A stretch of DNA of 64,000 nucleotides. Source: Papilionanthe hookeriana x Papilionanthe teres (taxonomy: Eukaryota > Streptophyta > Magnoliopsida > Asparagales > Orchidaceae). This document shows, in pieces, positions 1 to 13,370 of the stretch. The stretch covers positions 4,960,001-5,024,000 of the forward strand of contig CM040421.1 of the NCBI GenBank assembly GCA_022702705.1, read 5' to 3'. The notes under the pieces were generated by a model. The model had not been told where the DNA came from and searched no databases. It saw only the letters and a list, made by a program, of their open reading frames with translations. Position 1 is the stretch's first letter. Every line of letters begins with the position of its first letter. A program made the translations under genes and the position numbers.

Positions 1-271
1 CATTCATGGACTGTCCATCCGACCGACTCCATTAGAGCCCTCCATTCATGACCCATATGATCCAACGGCTGCCTAGCTTCATCCCCAACTAGTCTGAACC
101 AGCAACCATCCACACTAAAACCCTAATTTCTCAGCCTAGGCTCAACTAAATCATCTCAGGTTTGATCCTATGGACTCTTCTAAGCATGGTGAACATATCC
201 ATTTGACTAATCATAATTTAAATTAACCCCAATTACATTTAGAAATTAGAGAAGCTCGGGAAGAAGGAGAG
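1..271 (-). mobile_element. Giant-LTR family copy A0, left part (interrupted)
   Basis: This stretch matches the middle of the 7.3-kb LTR seen complete at 35108-42449 (compare 39370-39632), including the shared 'ccacactaaaaccctaa' segment and the 'gaagctcggg' segment just before the break. The copy is cut at 271 by insertion of the solo LTR at 272-7339 and resumes at 7340. Its other end lies before the window. The strand is given in the sense of the element, inferred from gag orientation in the intact copy. Confidence 0.85.
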
Positions 272-608
272 TGTCGGCATATTTTTAGATTATGTTGTAT
301 TTTAAAAAGGGGGCCGCCTACAAAAATTGTAGGCAAAATTTATGTTTTAAATTTAATTTCAATATATATTTAATTTGAAAATTAACATTTTAATTTTTAA
401 AAAATAATTTTAAGTCCGAAAATTTTAAGATATGAAATCAAACCGATCTCACATCCCAAATAGTTTATATAAACGAGCACTGCATCACAAACCGTGTATC
501 TATCCCGAGGAATAGACACACTGCTTGACGATGGGACTCGATTAAATAAACTAGAAGATTTGTGACATCCGTTTAGTCTGTGAACCAATTTTATAAGCAA
601 AAAAGTTC

Positions 609-688
609 CCCTGCTTAATATAAAAGAATTAAGCAGGGTTTATATTACCTGGGTTCTTAAAGTTCCCTATAAGGGCAAGCCCCTATAG
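609..688. promoter_or_regulatory. Conserved paired stem-loops near LTR end (copy A1)
   Basis: Arms CCCTGCTTAAT (609-619) and ATTAAGCAGGG (628-638) are a perfect 11-bp inverted repeat with an 8-nt loop. A second near-palindrome (CTATAAGGGC / GCCCCTATAG) lies at 667-688. Both recur at the same place in the LTRs starting at 35108 and 49964. A role in RNA folding or transcript ending is possible but not shown. Confidence 0.5.
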
Positions 689-3600
689 TTAATTACATCT
701 TAAATGACGAGAATCATTTAAGAAAACTCTCGATAATGATCAGTGGTTTTGCTCTCAAGAATTTAAAAATTTAAGGTTTCAAAGGATTGAATTTTGGAAT
801 TTCAAAAGGGATTAGCTCAAATTTGGAACAGTTTATTTCAGGAATCCAAAGGAAAAGAAGTAGGGGATGTCACAGACCCAAAATGAACGTCGGTGACTTC
901 CCAACTATCCTATGATTTGGATTCAATTTGAGAGTGTATTTAATGTTTAAATCTTGTCAATTTTAGTTAATTGGGACTTATAATTATAAGACATAATCAT
1001 ATAAAAAGCCTCGAAGATGTGAGGGTTTATGTCGTACCAAACGACTACCTCGGAGTCTTAAGACCGGTTAGGGCTTAATTTGTATAATCATGATTATGTG
1101 AATGCTTAACGAAAAGTTAAGGATTTATGTTGCACTAAGCAAACTACCTCAAAATCTTATGGCTTTGTTATTTAGATAAAATAATGGTTTTGCTGAAGTA
1201 GACACAAGTTTTGCTGACAATGATGGTCATGCTGCCCACTATGCTTCAAGCTTCTTGTAGTTGCAGAGGTTTGATTTTAGAAGGTGACAATCAAGGGATA
1301 AGAGAAGTTTTTTGGTTTAGAGAAGAGTCTTAAGGTTCAAATTTCTTAACGTTTTAATTAAAACAAATCTTAAAGTTGATTAAGAAGGACCAATTAAGAT
1401 CCCATGGTTCCGTCATCCCGACACCGCTATTTTCATCGGATTCACTTAGTCTAAATGAATTTGCTAAACTCAATTGAATGAGTTCCACACTTTCATTTAG
1501 ACCGTGGGAAATCTCGTTAGCAACACGTAGGTTACATCATCCGAGGGATTCCCGATCATCCAACAAGACGTTTTAATTTAATTGTAGTTGTAGTTTTCTT
1601 GTTTTGTTTGTGATTAAATTTTGAGTTGTCTTATATTTTGAATATTGTGGCGGTGAATTTTATCTTGTATTAATTTTTTAATTTAGTTTTGGGTTTCAGT
1701 TTTATGGCTATCCTAAAGGTTTCAGTTTTCATGCAGGGTGACATTCATGTTTAACATGCAAAAGAAGTAAAGTGCAGTGCAGGTAAATAAATCACAATAA
1801 AATAAAAGCAAACCTGGAGGGTCTTCTCGTCATTCCCGGCTGCACTTAAAACACATGTCAGAGCATTTATATATTTCAAGGAAAGCACCTAGGAAAAGCT
1901 AAGAGAAGGTTCTGATTGTCTACCAAAGTCCTAATTTTATTGCAAGTCACTTCCTATGACGTATAGGTTCTTGTGTTTTGTTAAGGATGATTTTCTTCAC
2001 CAAAGAACAATTAAGTTCAATTGTTCTTCTAAAACATCCTATCATATTGAGAAAGTGTTTAGGACAAATTCTGAACATCTTTTCAATGCTTCCTGGATTA
2101 TTTCGAGTCCAAATGAATTTCATTGTACAGGTGAATTAATCATCCAAGAATTCAGTTGAGTTTTGTTTCTTGCTCAATAAACTTGGACATTTGATTGTCC
2201 GATGAGTGAAGTGACATTTCACTTGATGCTTCGTTTATGAGTTATAATAATGAAAGCCTCTAGGGTTATATTAGTTTATTAAGGAATTTAACCATCTTTA
2301 ATTAATATTAAATTGTTGGTTTAAGATAATTTAATTTCAAAATTCAATTTGGTTTTCTTTTAAGTGTTTTAAGTTACTTAAATTGAAAGAAGTGTTTAAA
2401 TTTTTTAATTTCATTAAATTTTGATGAGTTAAATTTGATTTGAATTAATCACATTACTTTAGGTTAATTTTAATTGGTTTGGTAGATTAATTTTTATGTT
2501 TCAAATTTGTTTTAAGTTTGTTTCCAAGTGATTTCAAATTAGTTTTAATGTTTTAGATTTATTTTAGTTTGATTATTAAGTCATTTAATGTTTTAAGCTT
2601 TAATTTAATTAGAGATTATTTCCTTTTAAATTATCAATTTTAGTCATCATGTCTTTAAAATTAATTAAGAGTTGAATATTACTGGGGTGATTCATTTAGG
2701 GATTTTAGATTAAATGATTGCAATCTTCCTAACTTATATCCCCATTTTAACAATCCAAACTTTTAATTATCTTTCCAAAATTTCAATTATTTAATTAATT
2801 AAGATTCACTTTGAATGTTTTCAAGATAATTAATGGGTTTCTACCTTTTAATTTCCCAAGTTTCAATCATCTAAAAGAGAGTTAAGATCAGATATTTTAC
2901 CCTCCCTTTGATTAAGCCTAAGGTATTAATTATGGTTAAAAATCCTTATATACATTTATGCACTTTGATGCATATTCATTTCATAACTCACTAAATTGAG
3001 CTCAAATTAAATTAAGATTTTTATGTCACCTTACTCACATATCAATTAAGACATTAGAGGAGAAAATATGATTTTTCCATTTTTAATTTAATTTATATAA
3101 TTAATTTTGTGGAAAATAAGAGTTTTTAATGAAAATTCAACAACATGACCAAGGTAAGGTTTCTGTCCCTAGGAAAATTATGGGATGTTCCTACTGACTA
3201 GAGGACCACTTGGACCAATTTTAGTGATATTTCGAATTATATTTAATTTATTATAATTATTTTGAGTTTTGATGTATTAATTAATTATAAAATAAAATTA
3301 AAGTTGAAAAATAGATTTTATATTTTCATTAAGTCCCTCTGGCCTCAAAAAATTTAGAGAAGCAAATTTTATATTTTTTTATAATTTTTCTTTAATTTAT
3401 TAGAATTATTTAGTGGGAAGGTTTGAAAATTCATTTTTTTAACATTAAAAATTACATTAAACTTTTAAAATTCAATATCTTAACCTAGAGACTTAGGAAA
3501 AATATTTGGTTGGTTCCTAAGTGATTAAGAAACAAAATATGATATTTTGGTGATTTTCAATATTTTTATAATTTTTTAATTATTAAAATATTAAAAATAG

Positions 3601-5150
3601 AGTTAAAAATGAAATTTTTTAGAAAATTTAAATTTTAATTTTCTTGGACTCCTCTAATATCAGAGAGCCCACAAAACCAATTTGGTGAAATTTTGAAATG
3701 TATTTTGAGTTTTATGAATTTTTTAATTTTTAAAATAGCTATGTCAATTAATTCATTTAATGAGTTAAATTAACTCCAATTGACTTGAAATTTTTATGTG
3801 AGATTTTTTGCATCCTAAGTGATAGTGGAGAATTGATTTTAAGTGATTTTGATGTGTGGTTACCCCTAATTAATTAAAATTCAATTTTAAGTGTTTGGAC
3901 TAATTAGGGTTATTTTTAATAAATTAAACCAAAGCTCCTAAGGTCCTCTAGTCATAAGTTACCTCCCCTAATTTTTCTAGAATTTTTTAAGCAACATGCA
4001 AATTATTGGAATTAAAATACCAAAAAAGACACATAAACTTGAAAATTAGGTAGCTTACCATAGAGGTGGCCTCTGACCTTGGAAAATTCAAGGAATGTTC
4101 CCAAGAATAGAGGCTACAAAAGCCCTATGATCTCATGTCATGGTGAATTATATGCATGGGTGAAGAATTAAAATACTCAAATCAGTGAATAATTAATTAA
4201 AAATTAAATATTTATCAAAATAACTTAATTATTTTCCACAATGTTCTCCTCTGTTCACTGAGCAAGAGAGTATTTTTAGCTTATTTTTATGATTTTTCTA
4301 TGCAAAGATATACATTTTCAAAGTTCTAGGCATTTAAATAAATCAAAAATACCCTAATTTCCTATTTATCCAGCGCGGCGCCTTATCATCCTCGGCAGCT
4401 CCGAAGTCCCACGCGGCGCTTTCTCATTTGATGCCGCCATCTGACTGGGATGCCACGCGGCCCGCTGTTCCGCTCCATCTCCTCGTCCGCTTGATCTACA
4501 CTGTCCGTCTATTACACATGCGATCTGACGGTATCTGTTCATCGTCCCAACCGGTGTGAGCCGAGAATCGTCCACCTTCTAGCCCTAAGATCTCACTCAT
4601 TTCTTCTCCAAATTTCATGATCTTGGACTCTACAGACTCGTATCGACAAGACGAACACATCTATAAGGCTATGATGCTATGAAATGGAAATAAACAAAAT
4701 GGAGAATCAAAATAAGCTCTCGGGAAGGAAGAGTTCAATACCTTGGCTCTGAGAAGTGAAGCTTCAATCAGAGGGGCTTGGCACGTTCGTTGAAGTCTGA
4801 GGAAGCTAGGGATGAAGCCTGGGGCTGTGGTGAAATGCCTAGACCTGACTTCCACCAAGACCGATTTCGAGTTATGGCCGATAAAAGGAATGGTTGGCCT
4901 GGTGAGGGGGCTTCCTTTGGGGAACTTCTTTTCTTGGTCTGGTGATGGTGTAGAGTCAATCAATTTGAAGATTGGCACACTGTGGGGAAGTGTCCTTTTT
5001 TTGGGCTTAAAATTAAGCTCACAAAGAGGATTTTAGAGCTAAATTTTAGTGCGGATCAACTTCTCTAGGTTAGGAGAGGCGTTTGGAACCAATTTGATAG
5101 GGTTTCACTAAGGTCCAGTACATCCAACCTTTTGGTCGTGGAGGTGAGGA

Positions 5151-5160
5151 GTTTAAATAG
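5151..5160 (-). promoter_or_regulatory. Candidate LTR TATA box (copy A1)
   Basis: On the minus strand this reads CTATTTAAAC. It is kept at the same place in the LTRs starting at 35108 and 49964, with one change in the copy ending at 12883. It lies about 2.2 kb into the LTR in element sense. It is a promoter candidate by position and sequence only. Confidence 0.4.
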
Positions 5161-7339
5161 CCATGGCTATGGGGCTTCCCAGAGGCAATTGAAGGCCGGG
5201 ATTAGCTGCTCAGGGGAGGAGAAGAAGAACCCTGGTGTCCACTGGGGTTGGGACAACTCAGCAAGCTCAAATTTGAAATTTTGGCTCACATGGAGCTCTC
5301 AGGTGTGGTGTTTTCCGGCAACCCAGGCGGCTGGCCGGCAGGCATTGGTCACCATCCGACTCAGTGAGTCCAAGGATTGAGTCTTGTGCAATCAATGGAG
5401 GTTGGCCATGTGTAAAGAGCTTGATACAAATGGAAAGGGGGTATCTTTGGCTCAATTTTGTCAAGCCATGGAAATGGGTTTGGTGCACCCACCAAGGTCT
5501 GATTTTGGGCTGAGGGAAATCAGTGGGTTCAGCCAAGAGAAGGTGGTGAGGTCCACGTCCATGAATATTTGGATTAATCATGGGTTAAGGTGAAGCATTA
5601 AAAGGGTTAAAACTTTTTTAAGGGTTTTAAAAGAGGCTCCTCCTTTTGCAATTAATGGCATGGTGATGTGTAAAGTGGCTCCCAAGGCTTGCATATGGCT
5701 TTCCCATGGCTTCATGGCTCCATGTGGCTTGGGAATGGCTTGGTTTATTTCATGAAAAAGGATTTTTGAAATTTTGGATATTTTGGTGGAATATTTTCAT
5801 GAGGCTTGATTTATAATTATTTAACCATGAAATGAAACTTTAGAGGAATGATTTTAACGAATTAGATGATGGAAAGAAATGTCATGTGGGCTTGGATTGA
5901 AGACTTGGGCTTTTAAATTTGGTGAAAGACTGGCTTTTAAAATGTTTTAAGGGGATGGGCTTTTAGATTTTGAAATAAACTTTTGGATGAAAATTTGGTA
6001 AAATTTTATGCCAAATAAGTGTTGCATTTACTTTAGGAATGTGTTATGAAGGTTTTAGAAAAGATTTGGGGTCATTTGAAGTTGAATTGGATTTATTTTG
6101 GGTCTTTTAATAATATGGTCAAAGTGGGTCAAATTAGACTAACTTGGGCTAAAGTTGGGCTAATGTTGGGTTTGGTGTAAAATTAATGTTGAAATGGTTT
6201 ATGGGAGTGTTACAAATAGTTTCCAATTTTTGTTGGGTCTTGATTTTGGGATTTGGGCTTGTTTGGGTTCATGATTGGTTTAGGCCAAATTGGGGGATTT
6301 TGGTTTGAGTTAGGCTTGGGTGGAGTTTGGGTCCAAATATTGGGTAAATTAAGTTAGAGTTTTGTTTGTGGGGATGTTAGGAAGGTTTCAAAACAAATTT
6401 GGGGAAAATTGGTGACATTTGGGTTGAATTTGGGATGAATTGGGTTTGTTGGTCATTTTGGGCCTTAAGGGCTAATTTGGGATTTTTGATTAAATTGGGT
6501 TAAATTGACAAAATTGTTATATGTGGCAGTTGAACAAAATAAAATTATAAATATTTGGGATTTTCTGGAATGTTTTGAGAATTTTTGGATTTTTGGGCTA
6601 AAAAGGTTATTTTTGGTATTTGGAGGGTATTGGGGGTATTTTTGGAAATTTTGGTATATTTGGCCATGGATGATCAATTTGAGTGGTGGGGAATGTTTAG
6701 GATTGATTTTGAGGAATTTGTGGCAATTTGGGCAATTTTTTTAGAATTTTGGGCAATTTCAAGGGTATTTGGTAAGTTTGGTGGGTTTAGGCCCCAGGGG
6801 TCAAAAAATTGAAATTTGGGAAAAATGAAGATTAATTAAGTATGAGTAAAATGAAATCATTTTGGCTGAGCCATGAAGCCATGCTAAGCTCACAAGAGTC
6901 ATAAAAGGACTCATTTTAGGTACTCAGTATGTTGTTCCTAACCCGCTTAGCTAAGGGCTTAGGGGTTGAGGTCCATTCATATGAGTTTCCTATATGAGTC
7001 AGGAAGCCAAGTTGGGTAAGAGTGATTTTAGGGTTTGGGATGTGTGTGAGAGTGTGGTGTGTGCAGGTTAACCATCACCAGGACCAGGCCACCCAGGGTT
7101 GTCCTAAGGATTGACCATCTTATAGGAACTCATCATTGCACCTCCACACTTGACTTTCAAACTTCCAAAGGGGTTTGGAGGTTTATGGTCATCAGTGGGG
7201 TTCAAAAGGAGTTAAGAGGTGTCTGAATTTCTAAGTGGTGGGTTCCATTTCTAGTCCTCTAGGATAGTCAAGGAGAAGTCCTATGGCTAGATCCTAAGCA
7301 CTATGGAGAGAAAAGACCTCACCAAAAATGAGGTCAACA

Positions 7340-7574
7340 GAGAGTTCAATACCTTGGCTATGAGAAGTGAAGAGTCAATCAGAGAAGCTCTACACCTTGA
7401 CGGAGGTCCCAGGAGCTCAGGGATGAAGCCACTTGATCTGTTGAATTGCTTAGGTATGAAGGTGACCAGACCCGATTTGGAGCTTTAGTAGAAGTCCCTG
7501 CTGGAGTGGGCTGGTGATGGGGCATTCAGTGAGGAACTTCTTCTCTTGTTGTGAGGATGGTATGGGTGAGTTTA
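7340..7574 (-). mobile_element. Giant-LTR family copy A0, right part
   Basis: This continues the copy interrupted at 271. 'gagagttcaataccttgg...gtgaagagtcaatcagaga' matches LTR positions 39632 onward, and it runs to the equivalent of about 39856. At about 7575 the sequence jumps backward to LTR material equivalent to about 37090, so the junction is a rearrangement within or between copies of the same LTR. The junction is placed to within about 20 bp only. Confidence 0.75.
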
Positions 7575-7611
7575 AAGACCTTGGTGAAGCTTTTTAATTT
7601 ATCTTAAGTTA

Positions 7612-7880
7612 ATTTAATGTAATATGATTTAATTTAATTTAATTTAATTTAATTTAATCTAGTTTTAATTTCATTTAATTTAATTTAATTTAATTTAATT
7701 TAATTTAATTTAATTTTAATTTAATTTAATTTAATTTTAATTTAATTTTAATTTAATTTAATTTCATTTCATTTAATTTAATTTAATTTAATTTAATTTA
7801 ATGTAATTTAATTTAATTTAATTTAATTTAATGTGGTTTAATTTAATTTAATTTAATTTAATTTAATTTAATTTAATTTA
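7612..7880. repeat. TTTAA pentanucleotide array within LTR A2
   Basis: Nearly uninterrupted (ATTTA)n repeats with occasional extra T. Shorter, more degenerate arrays occupy the same LTR position at 37255-37510 and 52080-52350, and copy A1 has almost none, so the array expanded within the family. Confidence 0.9.
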
Positions 7881-10513
7881 CTTTTAATTTAATTCTTAAT
7901 TTTTTAATTTAATTTTTAATTTTAAGGGAATTTGTTTTAAATAGTTTAACTTTTAATTTAATTTAATGATTAAGTCTTCTTAATATTTAAATCTTAAATT
8001 TGATTATCATTTTAATTAGAATTAAACATTATTGGGATGATCAATTTAGGATTTTTAAATTAAAGAATAAATCTCCTCCTAATAATATCCCTATTTTAAT
8101 AATTTCAATTTCATTATTCTTCCAAATTTAATTAATTATTTAATTAAGGTTTATTTCAATTATTTTAAATTGCTTAGTAGGTTTCATCTCTAATTATTAA
8201 ATTTCAATCATCCAAATCAGATTAGGATCAAATATTTTACCTATTAATTTTATTAAGCCTAAAGTTTTAATTAAAGGGTTAAGATTTTAATTACCATTTT
8301 GCCCTTCAAGCCTAATAATTTCATAACTCACTAAATTGAGCTCAAAATGAACTTGAAATTTTTATGTGACTTCACTCATATGTCAATAAAGACATTAGAG
8401 GAGAAAATGTGATTTTTCTGTATTTAATTTATTTATATAATTATTTGTGGTGGAAAATAAGGATTTCCAAGGAAAATTTAATAATATGACTAAGGGAAAG
8501 TTTGGTTCCAGAAAATTATGAGACATTTCTAATGACTCAGAGGACCACTTGGACTAAATTTTGTGATTTTTTGAATTATATTTTATTTATTAGAATTATT
8601 TTAAGTTATGGAGTATTAATTAATTTAAAAATAGAATATAAGTTGAAAAATGAATTTCATAATTTTTAAAATTCTCCCTGATATCAAGGATTCATAGAAT
8701 CAAATTATACAATTTTCTGATTTTTCTTTGATTTATTATAATTATTTTGGTGAAAATGCTAGAAAATACATTTTTTAATTCTAAAATTACCCCTAGAGCT
8801 TTAAAAAATTAATATCTCACCAAATAGGCCTAAGAAAAATATGGGGTTTGTTCCTAAGTGATTAAAATTCAAAATGTGACATTTTGGTGAATTTATTATT
8901 TTTGTGATTTTCATTTTTTAATTATTAAAAATATTAAAATAATATTAAAAATCAACTTTTTAGAAAATTGAAATTTTAATTTTCTTAAATTCCCCCTGAT
9001 ATCAGAGAGGCCTCCAAAACTAATTTGTGAATTTTTGGAAAGATATTTTGAAAGTTATAAATTTTTAAAGTTTAAAATGACTAAATGGCTTAATCAACCC
9101 AATTAATAGGCTATCCAAGTCCAATTGACTTCAAACTTTTATGGTGGGTTCCTCTGATCCTAAAGGTCAGTGGAGAATTGATTTCAAGTCAATTGATGTA
9201 TGGTTAGCTCTTAATTAATTAGAGACCCATTTGGAGTGTTTAAGCCAATTAGGGTTATCTTATGAATTAATCCAAGTCCCGTTTTTCCTAGGGTTCTCTC
9301 GGTCATATGAACATCACCAAATTTTCCTAGAATTTATTTCACAACATGCTATTTATTGGAATTAAAATACTCAAACACCAATATGCATTTGAAAATCAAT
9401 AACTTTTCAATAGAGATGGCTCCCCCGACCTTGGAAAAATTCGTGAATGTTCCCAAGTTCGAGGCTTCAAAAGCTCCTATGGTCTCATGCCATGGTGAAT
9501 CGTATACATGCATGGAGAATTAAATGTATGCAGAGAGTAAATAAATTATAAAAAATAAAATACTGATGAAATTAAACGATTTCTTTTCCACATTATTCTC
9601 CTCTCGTTTCACCGAGCAAGGGGGTATTTTTATTTTATTTTTGTGATTTTCCTACACAAAGATATGGATTTTTAGTGTTTCTGAATTAAATAAATAGAAA
9701 ATACCCCTAATTTTCTATTTATCCGAGTCGGCGCGCGTCATCATCGGCAGCCCGAAGGGGCACGTGTCGCGCCGTGATTGGGCGCCGCCATCCGAGTCAG
9801 CCGTCCCCGGGCCCTCATGTTCACGTAACATTCCCCGGTCCCGCGCAATCTGGAACCGTCCGTCGTGGACACGCGCGATCCAACGCTTCCTCGGTCATCG
9901 TCTACGACCGGGTTTGCACCCGTGACCGTCAACCTTTCTAACCCCAATTTCTCACTCGATTCTTAACGGATTTTCGTGTTCTTATGTTTCCCATGGATTC
10001 GTCTCAAGAGACGAACACATCCATACGGTAAACATGCATTGAAATTTATTCAAATGAAATGGAGAATTTGCAAGCTCGTGAAGAAGAATGAGTTCATACC
10101 TTTGCTCAGAAAAAGGAAGCTTCGATCCGAGAGTTGTTGCACCTTCGATTGATCCTAGCATGCTCCGCATGAAGTCTCCGTCCGTGAATTGCTCCAGGTT
10201 GACTTCGACTACGCCCGATCACAAGCTTCGGAGGCCGGAGCAACCTGGTGGCCCGAAGATGGGCTTTTGCTGGTGGACACCTTCCTTGGTCTCGGTGAAG
10301 GTGTGTAACCAATCAATTTGGGAATCGTTCACACGCGAGGAGATGTCCCGGTTTTGGGCTTAGATTTCAACTCCGAAATTGAGTCACAGAGAAGAAATGG
10401 CAGGGGGATTTCGAAAGGGGGATCAAGTGCTTCCGTGTATGGGGAGTAGTCCGGAACAATTTTGCGCAGTTTCAAGGCTTGTTTCAACAACTCCTTTGGC
10501 CGAGAGGGTGAGG

Positions 10514-10523
10514 GGTTTAAATG
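10514..10523 (-). promoter_or_regulatory. Candidate LTR TATA box (copy A2)
   Basis: The minus strand reads CATTTAAACC, a one-base variant of the CTATTTAAAC found in the other three copies at the same place. Confidence 0.3.
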
Positions 10524-12543
10524 GGTGCATGGCTGGAGGCTCTCCCGTGGGGGGCTTTAATGGTTGGGACTGGGGCCGCTTCCGGTGAGGAGAAGAACAA
10601 CAGAATGGCTATTTGGAGTGAGGTACCAAGAAGGTGGAATTCCAAAATTTGGCTCCTCCCAAGGTTTCTGCATGGTGTTTTCCCCATGACTGGTGGCCGG
10701 CCGCCGTGGTCAGTCACCCTCAAGCTCGTGTGGGTTTGGTCGAGGCTTGTGGCAATTAATTGAGGTTTGACATGTGTAAAGGAGTTTGATTTAAATGGAA
10801 TGGGAGAAGGCTCACTTCGGCTTGGTTTGGGTCAACCTACCCATTTGGGCTTGTGCACCTTCCAAGCTCGATTTTGAGCTGAGGGAATCATTTAGGTCAG
10901 CTTAGAAGGAGTGGTGAAGTCTCCATCCATGATGAGGGTTAAACATGGTTTAGTGTGTGACATGATTAAGGTAAAAAAGTGGTTAAAGGAGGTTTAAGAA
11001 AGAACTCTTTCTTGCCATGTACTGACTAATAACAAGTCAAAGCCCTCATGGCTTCATGTGGCTTGAGGAATGCTTGTTCATGGCTCCATTTGGCTCGGGA
11101 AAAGGTCGATTTGTTTCCATGAAATGCATTATAGGAATTTTTTTGGTAATTTGATGGAAATTTGTGGTTGAACTTGATTTGGAATGATTTGATGATGAAT
11201 TTAGGACTTAAGTATTGAGTTTAATTGAAAGTATGATGAGGGGGAAATGTCATATGGGCTTTGGGACCAATTTTGGGCCTTTGGATGTGGTAAAGGATGG
11301 GCTTTTAAAATGGTTTAGGAAAGTGGGCTTTTGAATTTTAAAATGGATTTTGGGATGAAATTTTGCAAGGCTGGGGCCAAATAATTGTTGAGTTTGGTTT
11401 AGGGATGGTCATGAGAGGTTTGAAACAATTTGAGGTGATTTTTAGGTTTGAATTGCTGATATAGCCTTTCTTGGTAAAGAGGCTATGTGGCCAAAATGGG
11501 TTACCATGGGCCAAAGTTGGGCTAGAGTTGAAATTGATGTAAAATTAATGTTGGGAAATATTTATGGGAGTGTTTCAAAGAGGTTTTGGCTTTGGTTAGG
11601 TTTCTGGATTTTGAGGTTTGGGTCTATTTGGGCTAGGTTTAGGTTTAGGTCAAAATTGGGCTTTTTGATTGGGTTGAATTTAAGTAAGGTTTGGGTCTAA
11701 ATTTTGGGCAAATCATGCTAGTGTTTTGTTTATGGGGATGTCAGAGGGTTTAGAAAAGATTTAAAGGTTACCTGGAGTTGAATTGGGTGAGTTTGGGCTA
11801 AGTTTGGGTCATGGGTCCAAATTCGCTTTAAGGCCAACAAGAATGATCCTAATGCCAATCAAATTGGGCTGATCGGGTCTAGATTGGTGTTGTGGATGTT
11901 GAACGGAAGCTAGAATTGAATTGACCAGAATTCCAGTCAATTGGGTGGGTTAGGGTTCGATATCGGCTTACTTTGCTAAATGGCCAAATCGGGGGTTTTT
12001 GATAAAAGTGGGGTAAATCGACAAAATCGCTCCATATGAGTTGAGCAAAATGAAATTGGGGAATATTTGGGATTTTCTGAAATTTTCAGAATTTTCTCGA
12101 ATTTTCGGATTTTTTGGCTAAGAGGGGTATTTTGGGTATTTGGAGGGTATTGGGATATTTTTGGAATTTTGGTATTTTGGTTATGAATGATCAATTCGAG
12201 TGATGTGGAACAAGCGAGATCGATTTTAGAATTTTCTTTTGCAATTTAGGTGATTTTGGAAATTTTAGTATTTTTCAAGGGCATTTGGTAGGTTAGGCGG
12301 GGTGTAGGGTCTCGGGGTCAAAAATTGAAAATTTGGAAAATTGAAGATCAAGTAACATATGGAATAAAATCATTTTGGTCACAGCCACATGAAGCTATCA
12401 AGCCTACATGAGCCATGAAGGACTCATTCGAGGCATTCACTATGTTGTTCCTAACCCTAGCCAAGGGCTTAGGGCTAAGGACCATCCATGTGAATCACTT
12501 ACATGAGTCAGAGGTCAGTTAGGTATAGATGTGGTTTTTTAGG

Positions 12544-12606
12544 AGTACTGAAGTGTAGTGTATGAGTGTAGTGTATGAGTGTAGTGTATGAGTGTGTGTG
12601 TGTGTA
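12544..12606. repeat. GTAGTGTATGAGT / TG microsatellite in LTR
   Basis: About three tandem units of a 16-bp sequence (gtgtagtgtatgagt) run into a (TG)n tract. The other LTR copies hold only short versions at this point (42130-42165, 56975-57010). Confidence 0.8.
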
Positions 12607-12883
12607 AGTCACCCCCATCACTGCATCAGTTACCTGTGGCAATCCTAAGGCCAAATAGTCCTATAGGAACTCATCCTTTAAACTTCCACACTTGATTTCA
12701 ACTCCTCTAGGTGATTGGGGGTCTACAAATAAGTTTGTGGAGCTCGTAGGGAGCTAAGAAGTGGTTTGAAATTCTAGGTGGTGGGTCCCAATTCTAGTCC
12801 TCTCTAAGACAGTCAAAGGAAAAGCCTGCCAGATCCCAAGCACTAAAAGAAGAAGAGAAGACTCATCAAAAATGAGGTCAACA

Positions 12884-13330
12884 AATGGACCCCCACTAGG
12901 TGTGGTGAGCCGACGGAACACACCGCGCGTATTGGTGTTGACCGAAGCGATCAACAAACCATCACGTATGTCCAAGTAACAAACTTAAAGACGAAGTAGA
13001 AGAGCTTTCGCTAGGGAGCGTCAAGTATATCTCCGGAACTGGAGATTCTTGAACTCTCGCTGGGGAAAGGAAAAGGAGGTGAATCCCAAATCACATGATC
13101 TGGGAGAATTTCAATTTAGATTTCATTTTGTTTCGCTTAAGTTTTGATGTGTAAGTTCGATTTTAGTTTCAGTTTTAATTCAGATCGAAGTTTGTCAAGA
13201 TTAATTTTGAAGGGATTTGATTTGAAATGAAAATTAGAATTTTGGAAGTTTTAGATAACATCTTCAACCCCAAAAGAAGATCGAATCGATTGGATTGGAT
13301 CATTACACCGAGGAAAGATCTCGGTATAAT
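12884..13330 (-). other. 3' untranslated region and PPT next to the 3' LTR (A2 element)
   Basis: This matches 42450-42830, the sequence next to the LTR in the complete element, which proves the two internal regions are homologous. On the minus strand the bases just before the LTR read GTGGGGGTCCATT; the G run is the likely polypurine tract. No ORF of note. Confidence 0.7.
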
Positions 13331-13370
13331 GCGGTATCGATAAAATCCTTAACCTCAAGAGTTTGATTTT

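Larger units (their letters stand above)
272..7339 (-). mobile_element. Solo LTR of the giant-LTR Ty3/gypsy family (copy A1)
   Basis: On the plus strand this LTR starts TGTCGGCATATTTTTAG and ends AAATGAGGTCAACA, exactly like the two LTRs of the complete element at 35108-57292. It is flanked by a perfect 5-bp direct repeat GAGAG (267-271 and 7340-7344), the length expected for a retroviral-type integrase. No internal region follows it, so it is a solo LTR, normally the product of recombination between the two LTRs of one insertion. It is 7,068 bp long and carries no recognisable gene. It is T/G-rich at about 5900-6800 and GC-rich at about 4370-4600. It differs from the 35108 and 49964 copies far more than those differ from each other, so it is older or from another subfamily. 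Confidence 0.93.
7575..12883 (-). mobile_element. 3' LTR of a pol- and ALKBH-bearing element, truncated (copy A2)
   Basis: This matches the LTR at 35108-42449 from about its 37090 equivalent to its plus-strand end AGGTCAACA at 12883. The next bases (12884 onward) match the internal sequence that follows the LTR at 42450, so this is the 3' LTR of an element reading on the minus strand, not a solo LTR. Its outer 2 kb are missing. It contains a long TTTAA repeat, the TATA-like motif and the T/G-rich plus strand typical of the family. Frequent small differences from the 35108 copy show it is clearly older. Confidence 0.88.
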
